From positions 6,014,001 through 6,078,000 of the forward strand of contig NZ_CP012938.1 of the NCBI RefSeq assembly GCF_001314995.1: 64,000 nt of DNA, written 5' to 3'. Position numbers and translations under genes: made by a program. Origin of the DNA: Bacteroides ovatus (GTDB lineage: Bacteria; Bacteroidota; Bacteroidia; Bacteroidales; Bacteroidaceae). Under the pieces are notes generated by a model. The model did not search any database and was not told where the DNA came from. It saw nothing but the letters and a program-made list of their open reading frames with translations. The first letter of the stretch is position 1; each line of letters begins with the position of its first letter. Below are positions 27,314-36,547 of this stretch, piece by piece.

Positions 27314-28825
27314 TTATTCGCTTACAAGTCGCCATGCTGTCGGCAGACAGGTGATAATATCGCTTGCGATCATTCCGATCATTCCTTGCTTCTTTTGAGC
27401 GACATCGCCCGCCAATCCGTGAATGTAAGTGCCGATTTTAGCGGCTTCTTCGGTGGGATAACCTTGGGCAAGCAGCGCCAGGATTACTCCGGTCAGTACG
27501 TCACCGCTACCTCCGGTTGCCATTCCCGGATTTCCGGTTGGGTTGAAGAAACATTTACCTTCGGGGGTGATGATGGCGGAGTAGGCTCCTTTTAAAATAA
27601 TGTGGACATGGGCGGCACGGGCCAGTTCGCAAGCCTTCATCAGACGTTCGTAAGAGTCCTGGCATTTGCCGGTCAGACGTTCCAGTTCTTTTGGATGCGG
27701 GGTGAGGATGGAACCCTTCGGCAGATGGGTAAGGGCATGACGGTGGTTGGCGAGGATATTAAGAGCGTCGGCATCTACTACAACAGGAGTCAGGCAGTGT
27801 TCCAGTTGTTCCAATAAGGCAGCTTCCGTTTCCTCGTTTCGTCCCAGTCCCGGGCCGATGCCGACTGCTTGATAGTCGTCCGTGTCGGTAGGTACGGCAA
27901 AACAGGTTTCGTTGATGTCGGTTTCTACGATTGCTTCGGGTATGGAGGTCTGCAAGATGTCGTTGTTGCACATTGGCGCATGAACAGTCAGCAGCCCTAC
28001 TCCCGAACGAAGGCAGGCGCGGGCAGCGAGAACAGAGGCTCCTGCCATTCCTTTTGAACCGGCAATCAATAGTGCATGGCCGAAGTTCCCCTTGTGGGCA
28101 AACTGTTTGCGTGGCTTGATGAGTGAACGGATTTCTTCTATTTCCAACATTTCGTAGTTAGTCTCCATCTCTTCAATACCGTCTTCGCTTAATTGGATAT
28201 CCAGCACTTCCCATTCTCCGACAAATTCAGTGTTCTCTGCGAAAAGAAAGGCGAGCTTCGGCAGTTGCAGACTGAAAGTTACGTCGGCGCGGATAATATT
28301 AGCTTTTACGTTGAATGTATTTTCTTCTCCCATCAGTCCGGAAGGAATGTCGATGGCTACTACCATAGCAGGGGAGGAATTGATGTATTTCACTACGGCA
28401 GCGAATCCGCCGCTTAACGGTTTGTTCAGGCCTGAACCGAATAATCCGTCGATTACCAGATGGTCGGGCGTCAGGGCGGGAGGTACGAATTGGGTACTGA
28501 TTTCGTGGAATTTTACTTCTTCCATCATTTCTACCAGTTCTTTATTGGTCTGGCAGTCGGGTGAAAGTTCTCCTTTCGTGTTGAAGAGAAATACCTCGAT
28601 TTTATATCCTTTTTCAGCCATCATGCGGGCTACGGCGAGAGCGTCTCCACCATTATTCCCCGGTCCGGCAAAGATAGTGACCGGCGTTTCCGTATTCCAT
28701 CTGTCTGTGATGGCTTTTGTTAATACGGTTGCTGCACGTTCCATCAGATCGATTGATGTAATAGGTTCGTTCTCAATGGTATAAGCGTCCAATTTCTTGA
28801 TACTGCTGCTTGGAAATATTTTCAT
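27314..28825 (-). CDS. nnr: Bifunctional NAD(P)H-hydrate epimerase/dehydratase
   Basis: This 503-residue enzyme repairs hydrated NADH and NADPH. The N-terminal half (about residues 1-215) is the YjeF_N epimerase domain with TIFAGPGNNGGDALAVAR and the catalytic region VIDGLFGSGL. The C-terminal half (about 225-500) is the ribokinase-like ADP-dependent dehydratase with HKGNFGHALLIAGS, VDADALNIL, LTPHPKELERL and the ATP-site motif GMATGGSGDVLTGVI. The fusion is usual in bacteria. A minus-strand TACATTTG box lies at 28853-28860. Confidence 0.96.
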   Translation of the reverse strand: MKIFPSSSIKKLDAYTIENEPITSIDLMERAATVLTKAITDRWNTETPVTIFAGPGNNGGDALAVARMMAEKGYKIEVFLFNTKGELSPDCQTNKELVEMMEEVKFHEISTQFVPPALTPDHLVIDGLFGSGLNKPLSGGFAAVVKYINSSPAMVVAIDIPSGLMGEENTFNVKANIIRADVTFSLQLPKLAFLFAENTEFVGEWEVLDIQLSEDGIEEMETNYEMLEIEEIRSLIKPRKQFAHKGNFGHALLIAGSKGMAGASVLAARACLRSGVGLLTVHAPMCNNDILQTSIPEAIVETDINETCFAVPTDTDDYQAVGIGPGLGRNEETEAALLEQLEHCLTPVVVDADALNILANHRHALTHLPKGSILTPHPKELERLTGKCQDSYERLMKACELARAAHVHIILKGAYSAIITPEGKCFFNPTGNPGMATGGSGDVLTGVILALLAQGYPTEEAAKIGTYIHGLAGDVAQKKQGMIGMIASDIITCLPTAWRLVSE

Positions 28826-28852
28826 TGCGATGTTCTTTTAGTTTTCGGATTA

Positions 28853-28860
28853 CAAATGTA
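28853..28860 (-). promoter_or_regulatory. -7 box for nnr
   Basis: Minus strand TACATTTG matches the consensus, 28 nt upstream of the start codon. No clear -33 TTTG is seen. Confidence 0.5.
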
Positions 28861-29278
28861 CATGATTCTTCTGACTTTTCCCGTTTGTTGTGGGAAGAAA
28901 ACCATAATTGCAACTTTTAATTCATCATTAGTTCTATCTTTTGGTCAAAGAAATATCTGCTTTTAAACTATTAAGTGTTAGAATAACTCCGCTAAAAAAT
29001 AATTCAATGCTGCACCATTATGAACTTACTTTTATTTCTCCCTGAAAAAGATTTCTTCATTTCATTTCTCATATTCTCATTGTTTTTCGATAAACGAAAG
29101 ATAATCAAATAGATATCTTATGAGAAACACTTTTTCAAAACGGTATTTCTCATAAGTTCTCCCATGTTTTGGCTCAAAAGCCACCTTATTCTCATCGTAT
29201 TTCAGGGTATTTCTCATAGTCAAAAGCCATTCTTTCTTCCTTTTTTCTTTCAGCCTGCCTTATTTTTATCAGGAAATG

Positions 29279-29311
29279 AAGCTACTATTTAGATAAAATA
29301 GTGGCTTTTTG
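29279..29311 (+). terminator. Orphan intrinsic terminator
   Basis: AAGCTACTATTT (29279-29290) pairs with AAATAGTGGCTT (29296-29307) with one mismatch around a 5-nt loop, followed by TTTTTG. It points rightwards, but no plus-strand gene lies upstream within the gap. Confidence 0.55.
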
Positions 29312-29339
29312 CTTGGAGATGCTCGTTGTTCTCGATTGT

Positions 29340-29449
29340 CCCATATATTGTGGGAAAGTATTCTCGTATATTGAAGGAAAACTTTCCCACAAAATAAGGG
29401 AATACTTTCCCAAGCCTTAGGGAATCTTTTCCCACAATATGTGGGACTA
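29340..29449. repeat. Phased palindrome array, GGGAATACTTTCCC type (5 units)
   Basis: GGGAAA/GGGAAT units begin at 29352, 29376, 29398, 29420 and about 29442, giving spacings of 24, 22, 22 and 22 bp. The best units are 14-bp palindromes such as GGGAATACTTTCCC separated by 8 bp. The array is framed by CCCATATATTGTGGG (29340-29354) and CCCACAATATGTGGG (29431-29445), which are inverted copies with one mismatch. Confidence 0.75.
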
Positions 29450-29768
29450 AGACACTGTGTATGGAAGCAAGCAAAAGGAATATATAGTTCTATTTATTCA
29501 ATGTCAGCTTCCGGCACGCTACACTATGAGAAATGAAGCAAAATCCGGGTTATTTTGCGAAGAAACTATGAGAAATGCCTGTTTTAAAATCATTTCTCAT
29601 AGTCTATCTTATTAGTTTACTGCCACTTGTGCCTTATTTATGAGAATATGAGAAATGAAAATGAAAAATCTTTTTCTGTAGAGGGGCGGATGGAAATTGT
29701 GTTTAGTTTATCTCCATACCTTCTTAAACAAATTTTTAATGCGGTTCCCTTGATTAAGCCTTTGATTA

Positions 29769-29799
29769 TTTGCCGTTTCCGATAAAAATGTTATCTTTG
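29769..29799 (+). promoter_or_regulatory. Promoter of the small wHTH gene
   Basis: TTTG at 29769-29772, a 19-bp spacer and TATCTTTG at 29792-29799 match the Bacteroides promoter consensus in both boxes. The leader to the start codon is about 80 nt. Confidence 0.75.
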
Positions 29800-29887
29800 G
29801 AGATAGATAATGTGCATCACATTATTTTCCAGTGCTCACAATGAATTAGAATCTAAATAACGGATTGTTTAATCTTCTAAAGTTTGC

Positions 29888-30112
29888 ATGATGGAAAAGA
29901 CAAAAATTGGCTTGAATGCCGGGAAAGTATGGCGCATCTTAAATGAAAAAGGTGAACTTTCAATGTTCGATTTGTGCCGTGAATTAAGTTTGACGTTTGA
30001 AGACGTAGCTCTTGCTATTGGTTGGCTGGCCCGAGAAGACAAAATCTTTTTGAGGAAAAGAGAAGGAATGCTTTTTGCCAGTATCGAAAATGTCGAATTT
30101 ACTTTTGGCTAA
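29888..30112 (+). CDS. Small winged helix-turn-helix protein
   Basis: This 74-residue protein is one compact winged-helix domain: LNAGKVWRILNEKGELSMFD, then CRELSLTFEDVALAIGWLAR and the wing DKIFLRKREGMLFAS. It resembles the small stand-alone winged-helix proteins (DUF2582 type) common in Bacteroidetes. It has no sensor or oligomerisation region. DNA binding is inferred from the fold. The alternative ATG at 29891 would drop one Met. It has its own good promoter next to the repeat-rich gap, which makes it a candidate binder of those repeats, though nothing direct shows this. Confidence 0.82.
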   Translation: MMEKTKIGLNAGKVWRILNEKGELSMFDLCRELSLTFEDVALAIGWLAREDKIFLRKREGMLFASIENVEFTFG

Positions 30113-30267
30113 GGTGGTAGCTAACCTATATTTAAGATGGATCTCCACTTTGTTATTTACACAGCTAAAAAAATAATGAAGTGGATCAGTAGGATTTTTT
30201 ATGCCCATTTTTATTATTCCCCCTATTATTCTGTTTGATAAGAGAAGCATCTAATCTACTTTTTCTG

Positions 30268-30275
30268 TACCTTTG
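30268..30275 (+). promoter_or_regulatory. -7 box for the POT transporter
   Basis: TACCTTTG lies 30 nt before the start codon at 30306. The -33 TTTG is not clear. Confidence 0.5.
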
Positions 30276-30305
30276 CACCCCATAAACTACTAAACACATA
30301 AATTC

Positions 30306-31850
30306 ATGAGTGCATTGAAAGGGCATCCGAAAGGCCTTTATCTGATTTTCGCGACAAGCACGGCAGAACGTTTCAGTTATTACGGTATGCGTGCGATCTT
30401 TATTCTTTTCCTGACGCAGGCATTATTGTTTGACAAAGAAGCGGCAGCATCCATCTACGGCAGCTATACCGGACTAGTTTATTTAACCCCGTTGATTGGC
30501 GGATACATTGCCGATAAATATTGGGGAATTCGTCGTTCCGTGTTTTGGGGAGCGGTGATGATGGCAGTCGGACAATTCCTGATGTTTATGAGTGCTTCCA
30601 CTTTAGATAATACGAACCTTGCCCACTGGATGATGTATGGCGGACTAGGCTTCCTGATCTTGGGCAATGGTTGCTTCAAACCCACTGTCTCTTCTCTGGT
30701 AGGTCAGCTCTACGAACCCGGAGACAGGCGGCTGGATGCTGCATACACCATTTTTTATATGGGAGTGAATGTAGGTTCTTTTGCTGCTCCTTTGATTTGT
30801 GGTTATCTGGGTGATACCGGTGATCCGCATGACTTTAAATGGGGATTTCTTGCAGCCGGAATCATGACACTGTTCACCGTTGTTCTTTTCGAGACTCAAA
30901 AGAATAAATATCTTTTTTCTCCTTCCGGAGAACCGATTGGTATTATTCCCGATGCTAAACGTGAAAAGAAAGAAGACAAGGCCGACCATATCTCACACCC
31001 GAAGATGGACAAACGTACCAAAGTACGTAATACCCTTGTAATCACAATTCTTACCATTGCTTTAATAGCCTTCTTTAACTATGCATTTGAAGGCGATTGG
31101 GTGAGTATCGGCATTTTTACCGCCTGCATTGTTTTCCCTGTTCTGATCCTGTTAGACGGTTCATTGACCAAAATAGAACGCAGCCGTATTTTCGTTATCT
31201 ATATAGTAGCCTTCTTTGTCATCTTCTTCTGGGCAGCCTACGAACAGGCGGGAGCTTCTTTAACTCTTTTTGCGTCCGAACAGACGAATCGTGACATTTT
31301 CGGTTGGGAAATGCCGGCTTCGTGGTTTCAATCCTTCAATCCTCTGTTTGTTGTTGTCCTGGCATATATAATGCCGGGTGTGTGGAGCTTCCTCAACAAA
31401 CGAAAGATGGAACCCGCTTCTCCTACCAAACAAGCGATTGGTTTGTTACTCCTTTCTTTAGGTTATCTTTTCATCTGTTTCGGAGTGAAAGATGCTGTTC
31501 CCGGAGTGAAAGTGAGCATGATTTGGCTGACAGGACTTTACTTTATTCATACCATGGGTGAAATTGCTTTGTCGCCTATCGGACTTTCAATGGTAAATAA
31601 ATTGAGTCCGCTGCGTTTCGCCTCCTTGATGATGGGAATCTGGTATCTGTCTACTGCCACAGCCAATAAATTTGCGGGAATGTTGAGCGGGCTCTATCCG
31701 GAAGCCGGAAAAGTGAAGTCAATCTTTGGTTATCAGATTGCTACCATGTATGATTTCTTTATGGTATTCGTCGTAATGTCCGGTGTTGCTTCGTTGATTC
31801 TGTTCCTTCTCTCGAAGAAATTACAGAAGATGATGCACGGGGTAGAATAA
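30306..31850 (+). CDS. Proton-dependent oligopeptide transporter (POT family)
   Basis: The 514-residue inner-membrane protein has 12-14 hydrophobic segments and the POT signature in helix 1 (TSTAERFSYYGMR, the E-x-x-E-R-F motif in modified form) and GGYIADKYWGIRRS. The FYMGVNVGSFAAPL stretch is the PTR2 signature. A charged loop with many Lys residues (about 218-240) lies between the halves. These symporters import di- and tripeptides with protons. It stands alone with its own -7 box. Confidence 0.93.
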   Translation: MSALKGHPKGLYLIFATSTAERFSYYGMRAIFILFLTQALLFDKEAAASIYGSYTGLVYLTPLIGGYIADKYWGIRRSVFWGAVMMAVGQFLMFMSASTLDNTNLAHWMMYGGLGFLILGNGCFKPTVSSLVGQLYEPGDRRLDAAYTIFYMGVNVGSFAAPLICGYLGDTGDPHDFKWGFLAAGIMTLFTVVLFETQKNKYLFSPSGEPIGIIPDAKREKKEDKADHISHPKMDKRTKVRNTLVITILTIALIAFFNYAFEGDWVSIGIFTACIVFPVLILLDGSLTKIERSRIFVIYIVAFFVIFFWAAYEQAGASLTLFASEQTNRDIFGWEMPASWFQSFNPLFVVVLAYIMPGVWSFLNKRKMEPASPTKQAIGLLLLSLGYLFICFGVKDAVPGVKVSMIWLTGLYFIHTMGEIALSPIGLSMVNKLSPLRFASLMMGIWYLSTATANKFAGMLSGLYPEAGKVKSIFGYQIATMYDFFMVFVVMSGVASLILFLLSKKLQKMMHGVE

Positions 31851-31857
31851 AAAATCG

Positions 31858-31865
31858 TATTTTTG
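31858..31865 (+). promoter_or_regulatory. -7 box for hpt
   Basis: TATTTTTG matches TAnnTTTG and lies 25 nt upstream of the hpt start codon, just after the transporter stop codon. Confidence 0.45.
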
Positions 31866-31890
31866 CAAGGTTATTTTTAAATTACCGGTT

Positions 31891-32427
31891 ATGGATACCA
31901 TTCAGATAAAAGACAAATTGTTTACCGTTTCTATTAAGGAACAAGAAATTCAGAAAGAAGTGATTCGCGTAGCGAACGAAATTAACCGCGATTTAGCAGG
32001 TAAGAATCCGCTTTTCCTTAGTGTGTTGAACGGTTCGTTCATGTTTACCGCTGATTTACTGAAGCATATCACCATCCCTTGTGAAATCTCATTTGTGAAG
32101 TTGGCGTCTTATCAGGGCATCACTTCCACCGGAGTGATTAAAGAGGTAATCGGCCTGAATGAAGACATTGCCGGACGTACCATTGTAATCGTAGAAGATA
32201 TTGTAGACACAGGACTGACGATGCAGCGACTGCTCGAAACATTAGGTACACGCAATCCCGAAGCTATCCATATCGCTTCTCTGTTGGTGAAACCTGAAAA
32301 GCTCAAGGTAAACCTCAACATTGAATATGTAGCGATGGAAATTCCGAACGACTTTATCGTAGGTTACGGACTGGATTATGATGGTTTCGGACGTAATTAT
32401 CCCGATATTTATACAGTAATAGATTAA
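31891..32427 (+). CDS. hpt: Hypoxanthine phosphoribosyltransferase
   Basis: Hpt makes IMP (and usually GMP) from the free base and PRPP in purine salvage. The 178-residue length is normal for the family. The PRPP-binding motif IVIVEDIVDTGLTM is intact, as are the flexible-loop segment SFVKLASYQG and the base-binding C-terminal region (VGYGLDYDGFGRNYPDIY). It is followed by adk 59 nt downstream, giving a purine nucleotide pair. Confidence 0.95.
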   Translation: MDTIQIKDKLFTVSIKEQEIQKEVIRVANEINRDLAGKNPLFLSVLNGSFMFTADLLKHITIPCEISFVKLASYQGITSTGVIKEVIGLNEDIAGRTIVIVEDIVDTGLTMQRLLETLGTRNPEAIHIASLLVKPEKLKVNLNIEYVAMEIPNDFIVGYGLDYDGFGRNYPDIYTVID

Positions 32428-32486
32428 TATTAAATAGGTACCAGTTTAAATGGTAAATAGTAAATCGTTAAATAGTAAATAACAAA

Positions 32487-33056
32487 ATGTTGAACATCGT
32501 AATTTTCGGTGCTCCGGGTTCAGGAAAAGGAACACAGAGCGAACGTATCGTAGAAAAGTATGGAATCAATCACATCTCGACAGGAGATGTATTGCGTGCT
32601 GAAATCAAGAATGGCACAGAACTGGGTAAAACAGCTAAAGGTTACATCGACCAAGGTCAATTGATTCCTGATGAATTAATGATTGATATTCTGGCAAGCG
32701 TATTCGACAGCTTCAAAGATAGCAAAGGGGTAATTTTCGACGGTTTCCCAAGAACAATTGCACAGGCAGAAGCTTTAAAGAAAATGTTGGCAGAAAGAGG
32801 ACAGGACGTTTCTGTAATGGTTGACTTGGATGTTCCGGAAGAAGAACTGATGGTACGTCTCATTAAACGTGGCAAGGATTCCGGTCGTGCTGATGATAAC
32901 GAAGAAACAATCAAGAAACGTCTGCATGTATATCATTCACAGACTGCTCCACTGATCGACTGGTACAAGAACGAAAAGAAATACCAACATATCAACGGCT
33001 TGGGTACTATGGAAGGTATCTTCGCTGAAATCTGCGAAGCAGTAGATAAATTGTAA
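32487..33056 (+). CDS. adk: Adenylate kinase
   Basis: Adk balances AMP, ADP and ATP. The 189-residue protein has the P-loop GAPGSGKGTQ, the AMP-site stretch HISTGDVLRAEI, and FDGFPRTIAQAEAL. The LID is the short type without zinc cysteines (RLIKRGKDSGRADDN). It lies between hpt and obg on the same strand. The spacing to obg is 89 nt, so readthrough is possible but not certain. Confidence 0.97.
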   Translation: MLNIVIFGAPGSGKGTQSERIVEKYGINHISTGDVLRAEIKNGTELGKTAKGYIDQGQLIPDELMIDILASVFDSFKDSKGVIFDGFPRTIAQAEALKKMLAERGQDVSVMVDLDVPEEELMVRLIKRGKDSGRADDNEETIKKRLHVYHSQTAPLIDWYKNEKKYQHINGLGTMEGIFAEICEAVDKL

Positions 33057-33145
33057 TAATACAATATTATAAATAAATAAGTCAGTAGCCGGAGTGTTCT
33101 AATTAACTGCTCTAACTACTGACTACTTTAACTCTTTAAAAAAAT

Positions 33146-34312
33146 ATGGCTGAATCGAATTTTGTTGATTACGTAAAGATATACTGTCGCTCGGGTAAGG
33201 GCGGAAGAGGCTCTACGCACATGAGGCGCGAGAAATATTGTCCTAACGGAGGTCCTGACGGGGGCGATGGTGGAAGAGGAGGTCATATCATCTTGCGCGG
33301 TAACCGTAATTACTGGACATTGCTGCACTTGAAGTATGACCGTCATGCAATGGCCGGTCATGGTGAATCGGGGAGCAAAGGACGTAGCTTCGGAAAAGAC
33401 GGTGCGGATAAAATAATAGAAGTGCCCTGCGGAACGGTAGTTTATAATGCCGAGACAGGGGAGTATCTTTGTGACGTAACAGAAGACGGACAGGAAGTGA
33501 TCTTGCTCAAAGGCGGTCGCGGCGGTCAGGGTAACTGGCATTTCAAGACGGCCACCCGTCAGGCTCCGCGTTTTGCGCAGCCGGGAGAGCCGATGCAGGA
33601 AATGACCGTTATCATGGAGCTGAAACTGCTTGCCGATGTCGGTCTGGTAGGTTTCCCGAATGCGGGAAAGTCAACTTTGCTTTCTTCCATTTCGGCTGCT
33701 AAACCGAAAATTGCCGATTACCCGTTTACTACGCTCGAACCCAACTTGGGCATCGTTTCCTATCACGGTGGAAAATCCTTTGTGATGGCGGACATACCGG
33801 GTATTATCGAAGGTGCCAGCCAGGGAAAAGGTTTGGGACTGCGTTTCTTGCGTCATATCGAGCGTAATTCATTACTGCTGTTTATGGTTCCGGCAGACAG
33901 CGACGACATTCGTAAGGAATACGAAGTCTTGCTGAACGAACTGCGTACTTTCAATCCTGAAATGTTGGACAAGCAACGTGTGTTGGCTGTCACCAAGAGC
34001 GATATGCTCGATCAGGAATTGATGGACGAAATAGAACCTACATTGCCGGAAGGCATTCCCCACGTATTCATATCTTCTGTTTCCGGTTTGGGTATCTCGG
34101 TGTTGAAAGACATTCTTTGGGAAGAACTGAATAAGGAAAGCAATAAGATAGAGGACATCGTTCACCGTCCGAAGGACGTAACCCGTCTGCAACAGGAGCT
34201 CAAAGACATGGGCGAAGATGAAGACATCGTTTATGAATATGATGACAATGTTGATGATGATGACGATGATATCGACTATGAATACGAGGAAGAAGATTGG
34301 GAAGAAAAATGA
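33146..34312 (+). CDS. obg: GTPase Obg/CgtA
   Basis: Obg is an essential GTPase tied to large ribosomal subunit assembly and stress control. The 388-residue protein has the glycine-rich Obg fold (residues about 1-158, [15 protein letters not shown]), the G1 motif [12 protein letters not shown]3 [16 protein letters not shown] and G4 TKSD. The tail is unusually acidic, with runs of Asp, Glu and Tyr over its last 40 residues. Its stop overlaps the pgeF start in an ATGA at 34309, so the two are translationally coupled. Confidence 0.97.
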   Translation: MAESNFVDYVKIYCRSGKGGRGSTHMRREKYCPNGGPDGGDGGRGGHIILRGNRNYWTLLHLKYDRHAMAGHGESGSKGRSFGKDGADKIIEVPCGTVVYNAETGEYLCDVTEDGQEVILLKGGRGGQGNWHFKTATRQAPRFAQPGEPMQEMTVIMELKLLADVGLVGFPNAGKSTLLSSISAAKPKIADYPFTTLEPNLGIVSYHGGKSFVMADIPGIIEGASQGKGLGLRFLRHIERNSLLLFMVPADSDDIRKEYEVLLNELRTFNPEMLDKQRVLAVTKSDMLDQELMDEIEPTLPEGIPHVFISSVSGLGISVLKDILWEELNKESNKIEDIVHRPKDVTRLQQELKDMGEDEDIVYEYDDNVDDDDDDIDYEYEEEDWEEK

Positions 34313-35121
34313 TTTCACTTACAAAAAATAATGAGTTGAAGGGATATAAGTCACTGGATGTATATCCTGAGGTAGCTCATTTCGTAACAACGCGTCACGA
34401 AGGTATAAGCACCGGAGCTTACGGCTCTTTCAACTGTTCGCCTTATACCAACGACTCATGCATGAACGTCAATCGCAATCAGAGCTGGTTGTTTCAGTGC
34501 ATGAATCATCAGATAAAGGAGTTGTTTATTCCTGAACAGAGCCATGGTTGTGCCAGTCTGATTATCAATGAATCATTTTTTAAAGAGTCATTAGAAATGA
34601 GACGGCTACTTTTGCGAGGAATGGATGCCTTGATAACTAATGTGCCGGGGTATTGCGTTTGCGTCACGACGGCGGATTGTGTTCCTGTATTGCTGTACGA
34701 CAAAAAACAACACGTTGTGGCTGCCGTTCATGCCGGATGGAAAGGAACTGTGAAGCATATTGTCAGTCATGTGATGGATCACTTGAATCAGAAATTCGGG
34801 ACGCAAGGCGAAGATGTGGTAGCTTGCATCGGGCCGAGCATTTCGCTCGAATCATTTGAAGTAGGTGATGAGGTGTATGATGCTTTTAAAGAAAGCGGTT
34901 TCGATATGTCTCTTATTTCTATGAAGAAGAAGGAGACGGGCAAATATCATATTGATTTGTGGGAAGCCAACCGGATTGAATTACTGAATGCCGGAGTGCC
35001 TGCAGAACAGATAGAAGTAGCTGGCATCTGTACCTATATTCATCATGATGAATTCTTCTCCGCACGTAGACTGGGAATAGATTCCGGTCGTATCTTGTCG
35101 GGAATAATGATTAGAAAGTAA
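34309..35121 (+). CDS. pgeF: Peptidoglycan editing factor PgeF (YfiH family)
   Basis: PgeF/YfiH-family laccase-domain proteins remove wrong residues from peptidoglycan precursors and have purine nucleoside phosphorylase or deaminase activity in some members. The 270-residue protein has [30 protein letters not shown] with the metal-site Cys, [10 protein letters not shown] with the His, and [14 protein letters not shown]. The C-terminal [14 protein letters not shown] is typical. I chose 34309 (ATGA overlap with the obg stop) over the upstream in-frame ATG at 34297. Confidence 0.92.
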   Translation: MISLTKNNELKGYKSLDVYPEVAHFVTTRHEGISTGAYGSFNCSPYTNDSCMNVNRNQSWLFQCMNHQIKELFIPEQSHGCASLIINESFFKESLEMRRLLLRGMDALITNVPGYCVCVTTADCVPVLLYDKKQHVVAAVHAGWKGTVKHIVSHVMDHLNQKFGTQGEDVVACIGPSISLESFEVGDEVYDAFKESGFDMSLISMKKKETGKYHIDLWEANRIELLNAGVPAEQIEVAGICTYIHHDEFFSARRLGIDSGRILSGIMIRK

Positions 35122-35171
35122 TAATTGGTGTCCGTAATTGCAGGACGCTGATGATTGGTTTATGATAAGTT

Positions 35172-35837
35172 ATGTTTGAAATAAAAGTATCTAAAGAAAT
35201 AAAAGACGCATGCCCGGTTTTCGCCGGAGCCGCCGTGTATGCTGCAGTGAAGAATACTGCTTACAGCGAAGGTCTTTGGCGTGAAATCAATGCTTTCACC
35301 GAACAACTGACTTCCACTACACAGATGGAAGACATCAAACATCAACCTGTTATCTTTGCTACCCGTGAGGCTTATAAACGTTGTGGCAAAGACCCCGGAC
35401 GTTATCGTCCGTCAGCCGAAGCTTTGCGTCGCCGCCTGATGCGCGGAATCCCTTTATATCAGATTGATACACTGGTAGACCTGATTAACCTCGTGTCTCT
35501 TCGTACGGGACATTCTATTGGTGGTTTCGATGCGGATAAAATACAAGGTACACACCTTGAACTCGGTATCGGCAAAGCTGGAGAACCGTTTGAAGGTATC
35601 GGTCGCGGTGTGTTGAATATTGAAGGATTACCCGTATATCGCGATTCATTCGGAGGAATCGGAACACCGACAAGCGATCACGAACGTACGAAGATGGATC
35701 TCGGAACTACTCATATCCTGGCGATAGTCAACGGTTATAATGGGAAAGATGGTTTGCAAGAAGCTGTTGAAATGATACAAACCTTATTAAGAAACTATAC
35801 AGAATCGGATGGAGGCGAAATCGTATTCTTCGAATAA
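35172..35837 (+). CDS. B3/B4 tRNA-binding domain protein
   Basis: The 221-residue protein is a stand-alone copy of the B3/B4 domain of phenylalanyl-tRNA synthetase beta chains. Typical stretches are GKDPGRYRPSAEALRRR, LVDLINLVSLRTGHSIGGFD and a C-terminal KMDLGTTHILAIVNGYNG. Free B3/B4 proteins are thought to edit or bind aminoacyl-tRNA, but the substrate of this one cannot be read from sequence. It lies 50 nt after pgeF and 28 nt before an M23 peptidase gene, probably in the same transcript. Confidence 0.87.
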   Translation: MFEIKVSKEIKDACPVFAGAAVYAAVKNTAYSEGLWREINAFTEQLTSTTQMEDIKHQPVIFATREAYKRCGKDPGRYRPSAEALRRRLMRGIPLYQIDTLVDLINLVSLRTGHSIGGFDADKIQGTHLELGIGKAGEPFEGIGRGVLNIEGLPVYRDSFGGIGTPTSDHERTKMDLGTTHILAIVNGYNGKDGLQEAVEMIQTLLRNYTESDGGEIVFFE

Positions 35838-35865
35838 TTAGAATGAGTGCTCTAAGAAAAAAGAC

Positions 35866-36504
35866 ATGAAAAACATACTTATCTTACTGACAGTTTTATT
35901 ATTGCCACTGACTGCCGCCGGGCAGGATAAATCCTCCTTCTCTGCCCGCGAAATGGCTGATGTACGGGTAGCTACTCCCGGATTATTTGCTAAAAGCAAT
36001 CATATCTATCTGCATTTGGATTCTCTGAAAGATCACGAATATGCTTTCCCATTACCCGGAGGAAAAGTAATCTCTGCCTATGGAACTCGCGGAGGACATT
36101 CAGGAACAGACATTAAGACCTGTGCAAAAGATACGATTCGTGCTGCTTTTGATGGAGTGGTGCGTATGTCGAAACCCTATTATGCCTATGGAAATATCGT
36201 TGTAATCCGCCACGCTAACGGATTGGAAACACTTTATAGCCACAATTTCAAGAATCTGGTTAAAACTGGTGATGTCGTAAAAGCCGGACAACCTATCGGG
36301 CTGACAGGACGTACCGGTCGTGCCACTACCGAACATGTACACTTCGAAACCCGTATTAACGGGCAACATTTTAATCCGAATCTCATTTTTGACTTAAAAG
36401 AGAGAACATTGCGGAAAGAATGTATCAAGTGTACCAAGAACGGGAGTAAAATCGTTGTGAAGACTCAAATTCCTGACAATCGGATTGCTCAAAATAAAAA
36501 GTAA
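35866..36504 (+). CDS. M23 family peptidoglycan endopeptidase
   Basis: The 212-residue protein has a signal peptide (residues 1-19, ending AAGQ). The M23 (LytM) domain spans about residues 60-170. The zinc motif H-x3-D is GGHSGTD, and the second motif is HVHFE. The surrounding pattern (KPYYAYGNIVVIRHANGLETLYSH) is complete, so an active DD- or LD-endopeptidase is likely. A basic tail with two Cys (ECIKCTKNG) follows. It ends the run of plus-strand genes that starts at hpt. Confidence 0.92.
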   Translation: MKNILILLTVLLLPLTAAGQDKSSFSAREMADVRVATPGLFAKSNHIYLHLDSLKDHEYAFPLPGGKVISAYGTRGGHSGTDIKTCAKDTIRAAFDGVVRMSKPYYAYGNIVVIRHANGLETLYSHNFKNLVKTGDVVKAGQPIGLTGRTGRATTEHVHFETRINGQHFNPNLIFDLKERTLRKECIKCTKNGSKIVVKTQIPDNRIAQNKK

Positions 36505-36547
36505 AGGGCTATCAGTAGTTGATGAATAGCCGGGAGATTATGACAAA

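Larger units (their letters stand above)
29044..29676. repeat. 633-bp non-coding element bounded by 37-bp inverted repeats
   Basis: Ends 29044-29080 and 29640-29676 are inverted repeats with 35 of 37 bases alignable, including 20 identical bases at the inner edge (ATGAGAATATGAGAAATGAA). Inside are further copies of the core CTATGAGAAAT in both orientations at 29117-29127, 29146-29156, 29207-29219, 29524-29535, 29566-29577 and 29591-29602. No open frame with coding character is present. It fills most of the gap of about 1060 bp between nnr and the wHTH gene. Confidence 0.75.

Noticed and set aside
29340..29449. The 22-bp phased arrays (also 5871, 42471, 42644) as CRISPR arrays
   Set aside because: Repeats are only 9-17 bp, the intervals are 5-10 bp, copies are degenerate and alternate in orientation, and no cas genes are present.
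29289..29474. A 61-residue minus-strand frame in the gene desert
   Set aside because: It is built from the phased palindromes, has no promoter and its composition follows the repeats.
29044..29676. Invertible phase-variation promoter
   Set aside because: The inverted repeats are imperfect, the interval is longer than usual for Bacteroides invertible promoters and no invertase gene is nearby; I kept it as a repeat element only.
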